From contig CAJKSU010000137.1 of assembly GCA_905202605.1 (NCBI GenBank), positions 1 through 7,607 on the forward strand: 7,607 nt of DNA, in the 5' to 3' direction. Numbering within the stretch: position 1 is the stretch's first letter; the number at the start of each line of letters is the position of its first letter. The stretch comes from an uncultured Eubacteriales bacterium. GTDB lineage: Bacteria; Bacillota; Clostridia; Oscillospirales; Oscillospiraceae. Below, in pieces: positions 5,374 to 7,607 of the stretch. Under the pieces are notes generated by a model that was not told where the DNA came from, did no database searches, and was given only the letters and a program-made list of their open reading frames with translations. Position numbers and translations under genes: made by a program.

Positions 5374-7607
5374 ATGCAGCCCTTTGAAAAAAAGAAAACG
5401 TTTTTTCCCGTTCTTCCTACACTTTTACTGCTAATGGTGCTGCTTTGCACTGGGGCAAACGCTTCGGATACATTGGAGTTTTTCAATGGATGCGGAACGC
5501 GGGATGATCCGTATTTGATCGAAAGCTACCAGGACATTCGGAATTTAAGCAGAACTGTGGAGGACGGGGAGCGTTTTGAGAATTGCTATTTTCTGCAAAC
5601 GGATGACATAGATATGGAAAATATGGGCTGGTTTCCGATTGGAACAGAAGACAGTCCATTTGCCGGCGTATATGATGGAAATGGACATTCCATCCGAAAC
5701 CTTCTTGTCACGTATGAATCGGCGCCCGGCGGAGCAAGCGGCCTGTTTGGATATGTCAGCGGTGCAGTTATAAACCTTGGAATTGAGAGCGGTTGGGTAG
5801 AAGGTACCTACTGTGGCTCGATTGGAGTACAGAGTGTAGGTGAAAATGCAGCGATTATTAACTGCTACAGCAGGGCGAGCGTTGAAGGAGGATACGCAGG
5901 AGGCATTGCCTATAATTTTGCTGGGAACCTTGTTGCATGCTCATGGTATGATGGAACGCTGAACGGCAGCGAAAGCAATTGCCTTGTAGCAACTGGCGGA
6001 GATATTAAAATCTATCACTGCTATTCGACCACTGGCATGATTTCAACGGAGGATGTAGACTCACCTACGTCGGCGGTCGTAGAGCCTGAGCGCTTATTTT
6101 CATCGCAGGTAGTGCGAAATTTAAATTTGTCGGTTGGCTTAGCACAGTTCCTCTTTGCGGGGGAATATGGGGTGAACTTAAAGGAGTGGAAGCTTGATGC
6201 CAATGGAAGCCTGACGTATTCGGATGGCACCGGTTATCTGCGGGTATTTCGGTTTATTGACCTGTATCTTCTTCCACTGCTGTTGCTTTGCATTGCATTG
6301 ATTTATTTTATAAAATGGATGCGATATGGCAGTGAGCGCTTCTGTGAGCGGTATCACAAAGACGCAATCGCAATTGCTATTGTCAGTGGAGTTGTGGCGT
6401 TCTTTTTCGATATGGCATTGATTGCGAAAGGCAAAGAAGTCATTTGTGCGGGAAATATCCTGTTTATGGTTGTGCTGCACACATTCTTGATCATTGCGTT
6501 GAAGATTGTCATAAAAAAGAAAGAAGGCTGGAACGGATTCAGAAAAGAGTATATCCCACTTTTGTGCGCAATTGCCGTAGTTGTGGTATTGGAGCTGATC
6601 CAGTTTCAACTGGTACCCCATTTTGACGCACATTTGTATTACGGCAGCTTTGTCAAGGGATGCCAGCTATTCCGTGCTGATCTGCTCACATATATTGGAG
6701 ACTTTGTATGCTGGAAATGGGCACAAGGGCTTGTGTTGCTGATTGCACCATTTGAATTTCTCCTGCCGGGGAAAATGATTGGCGTTTATGTGTCCAACGT
6801 TATGATCACGGTAGTGACGATGTGCTGTTCCTTCTGGCTGTTGAGACAACTCAGCCCTGGCATTTCGCCGATTCTGGCTGCGCTGAGCGGGGCTATTCTA
6901 ATGCTATGCCCTTATGAATTAGGATTGTTTACTTATCTGTGCATGGATAACTATACGGCGCTCTTTTTGGTGTGGCTGCTTTGCAGCTATAAGGCGAAGC
7001 AGCCAATACTGGTTTCTTTTTGTGGGTATTTGCTTGCATTTAACAAGATAACAGGCCTTGTTTTTTATGTATTTTTCCTCCTTTCGGTTGGAATGTATGA
7101 GGTGTTTAGTACACAGGGAAAGAGCTTCTTTAGAAAAGTACTGACCTGGTGGGATTGGAAGAAAGTGAGCCTCTGGGTATTCCCTGCTGTTGTATACCTC
7201 TGCACAACGGTTGTTGCGGATGATTTGACTGTGCTGTGTTTTTATGGATCGTATACGGAGGCGAGCATAGGGATTAAGAACCTGAGAGGGCTTGCGAATA
7301 CCGGCATGCAGGCGTTTGTGTATGGCTTCCGGTGGATTTTTACTCTGCTGACGATTTTTGCGGCGGCATTGCTTTTGCTGAGAAGGCGAAAGCTCACAAA
7401 TATGCTCAAGGCAGATGGATGCGCGATTTTGGCGGCAACTGTAGTTGGGTGCGCGGCAACTCTGGTGGTCCTCTGTATATACCGCGGCGATGCGGAATGC
7501 CCGCGATATACAGCGCTACTGAATGTGTATTACGCTATATTCCTTCCGATTGTGTTGCAGCTCATTTTTTCCAGAAGAAAAGCGCTTGCTGCCGAATGCA
7601 TTCTTGC
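5374..7607 (+). CDS. Secreted GLUG-type beta-helix fused to a polytopic GT-C-like glycosyltransferase, 3'-truncated
   Basis: An ATG at 5374, 7 bases after AAGGAG (5361-5366), opens a frame that reads 744 codons without a stop to the window edge. Residues 1-30 look like a signal peptide: K6-K8, a Leu-rich core (13-25), and a cleavage site after ANA (28-30). Residues 31 to about 230 resemble GLUG-motif surface proteins: GTRDDPYLI, a DIDM segment, FAGVYDGNGHSIRNL (96-110), SGLFGYVSGAVINLGI (122-137), and NCYSRASVEGGYAGGIAY. From about 296 there are many hydrophobic helices (about 296-315, 330-348, 357-380, 394-410, then roughly ten more). Positive clusters after the first and third helices place Asp418 (HFDAHLYYG) in an outside loop, as for the catalytic acid of GT-C enzymes using polyprenyl-phosphate sugars. 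FNKITG (557-562) and PRYTA (710-714) recall such proteins. Donor, acceptor and activity are not shown. Codon use is more A/T-rich than in murC, gap or wecE. Confidence 0.85.
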   Translation, partial: MQPFEKKKTFFPVLPTLLLLMVLLCTGANASDTLEFFNGCGTRDDPYLIESYQDIRNLSRTVEDGERFENCYFLQTDDIDMENMGWFPIGTEDSPFAGVYDGNGHSIRNLLVTYESAPGGASGLFGYVSGAVINLGIESGWVEGTYCGSIGVQSVGENAAIINCYSRASVEGGYAGGIAYNFAGNLVACSWYDGTLNGSESNCLVATGGDIKIYHCYSTTGMISTEDVDSPTSAVVEPERLFSSQVVRNLNLSVGLAQFLFAGEYGVNLKEWKLDANGSLTYSDGTGYLRVFRFIDLYLLPLLLLCIALIYFIKWMRYGSERFCERYHKDAIAIAIVSGVVAFFFDMALIAKGKEVICAGNILFMVVLHTFLIIALKIVIKKKEGWNGFRKEYIPLLCAIAVVVVLELIQFQLVPHFDAHLYYGSFVKGCQLFRADLLTYIGDFVCWKWAQGLVLLIAPFEFLLPGKMIGVYVSNVMITVVTMCCSFWLLRQLSPGISPILAALSGAILMLCPYELGLFTYLCMDNYTALFLVWLLCSYKAKQPILVSFCGYLLAFNKITGLVFYVFFLLSVGMYEVFSTQGKSFFRKVLTWWDWKKVSLWVFPAVVYLCTTVVADDLTVLCFYGSYTEASIGIKNLRGLANTGMQAFVYGFRWIFTLLTIFAAALLLLRRRKLTNMLKADGCAILAATVVGCAATLVVLCIYRGDAECPRYTALLNVYYAIFLPIVLQLIFSRRKALAAECIL

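Noticed and set aside
6178..6633. 151-codon minus-strand frame inside the GT-C-like gene
   Set aside because: Antisense to a continuous 744-codon frame with signal peptide and ordered membrane helices; its own translation shows no domain.

Overview
The window looks like a chromosomal segment from a moderately GC-rich Firmicute, most likely a gut-type Clostridia (Oscillospiraceae/Ruminococcaceae-like). This placement rests on the clostridial style of the MurC sequence, strong GGAGG-type ribosome sites, sigma-A-like promoters and the style of the sensor kinase. It is an inference from by-eye protein similarity, not a database result.

Layout. Positions 1-942 (+) hold the C-terminal two thirds of murC (peptidoglycan precursor synthesis), cut by the left edge. 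Positions 943-1216 are a non-coding stretch between convergent genes, packed with hairpins; it probably combines terminators with an interspersed repeat. Positions 1217-2320 (-) encode an orphan PAS/HATPase sensor-kinase-like protein whose expected phospho-acceptor histidine reads as glutamine. Positions 2321-2621 are a divergent control region with a promoter on each strand and a strong dyad. Positions 2622-3644 (+) encode a stand-alone glyceraldehyde-3-phosphate dehydrogenase with its own promoter and terminator. It carries unusual residues at the positions that set NAD/NADP preference. Positions 3878-5008 (+) encode a full-length WecE/RffA aminotransferase, which makes TDP-Fuc4N, a surface-glycan sugar. 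A possible 26-codon ORF (4998-5078) overlaps its end, and 5079-5373 is gene-poor. From 5374 to the right edge one frame stays open for 744 codons with no stop. It encodes a signal peptide, a GLUG-type beta-helix ectodomain and a polytopic GT-C-like glycosyltransferase membrane domain.

How the parts relate. MurC, WecE and the GT-C-like protein all belong to cell-envelope or surface-glycan biology. WecE could supply an amino-sugar and the membrane protein could transfer a lipid-linked sugar at the outer face, but the window shows no other sugar-nucleotide genes and no proof that they act together. The kinase-like gene and gap are each in their own transcription unit. Base composition falls visibly from about 5009 onward, suggesting the right-hand part has a different history.

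The most interesting items are the beta-helix/GT-C fusion, the H-box-less kinase, the altered GAPDH cofactor positions, and the hairpin array after murC. I saw no tRNA, rRNA, CRISPR array, transposase or phage gene.
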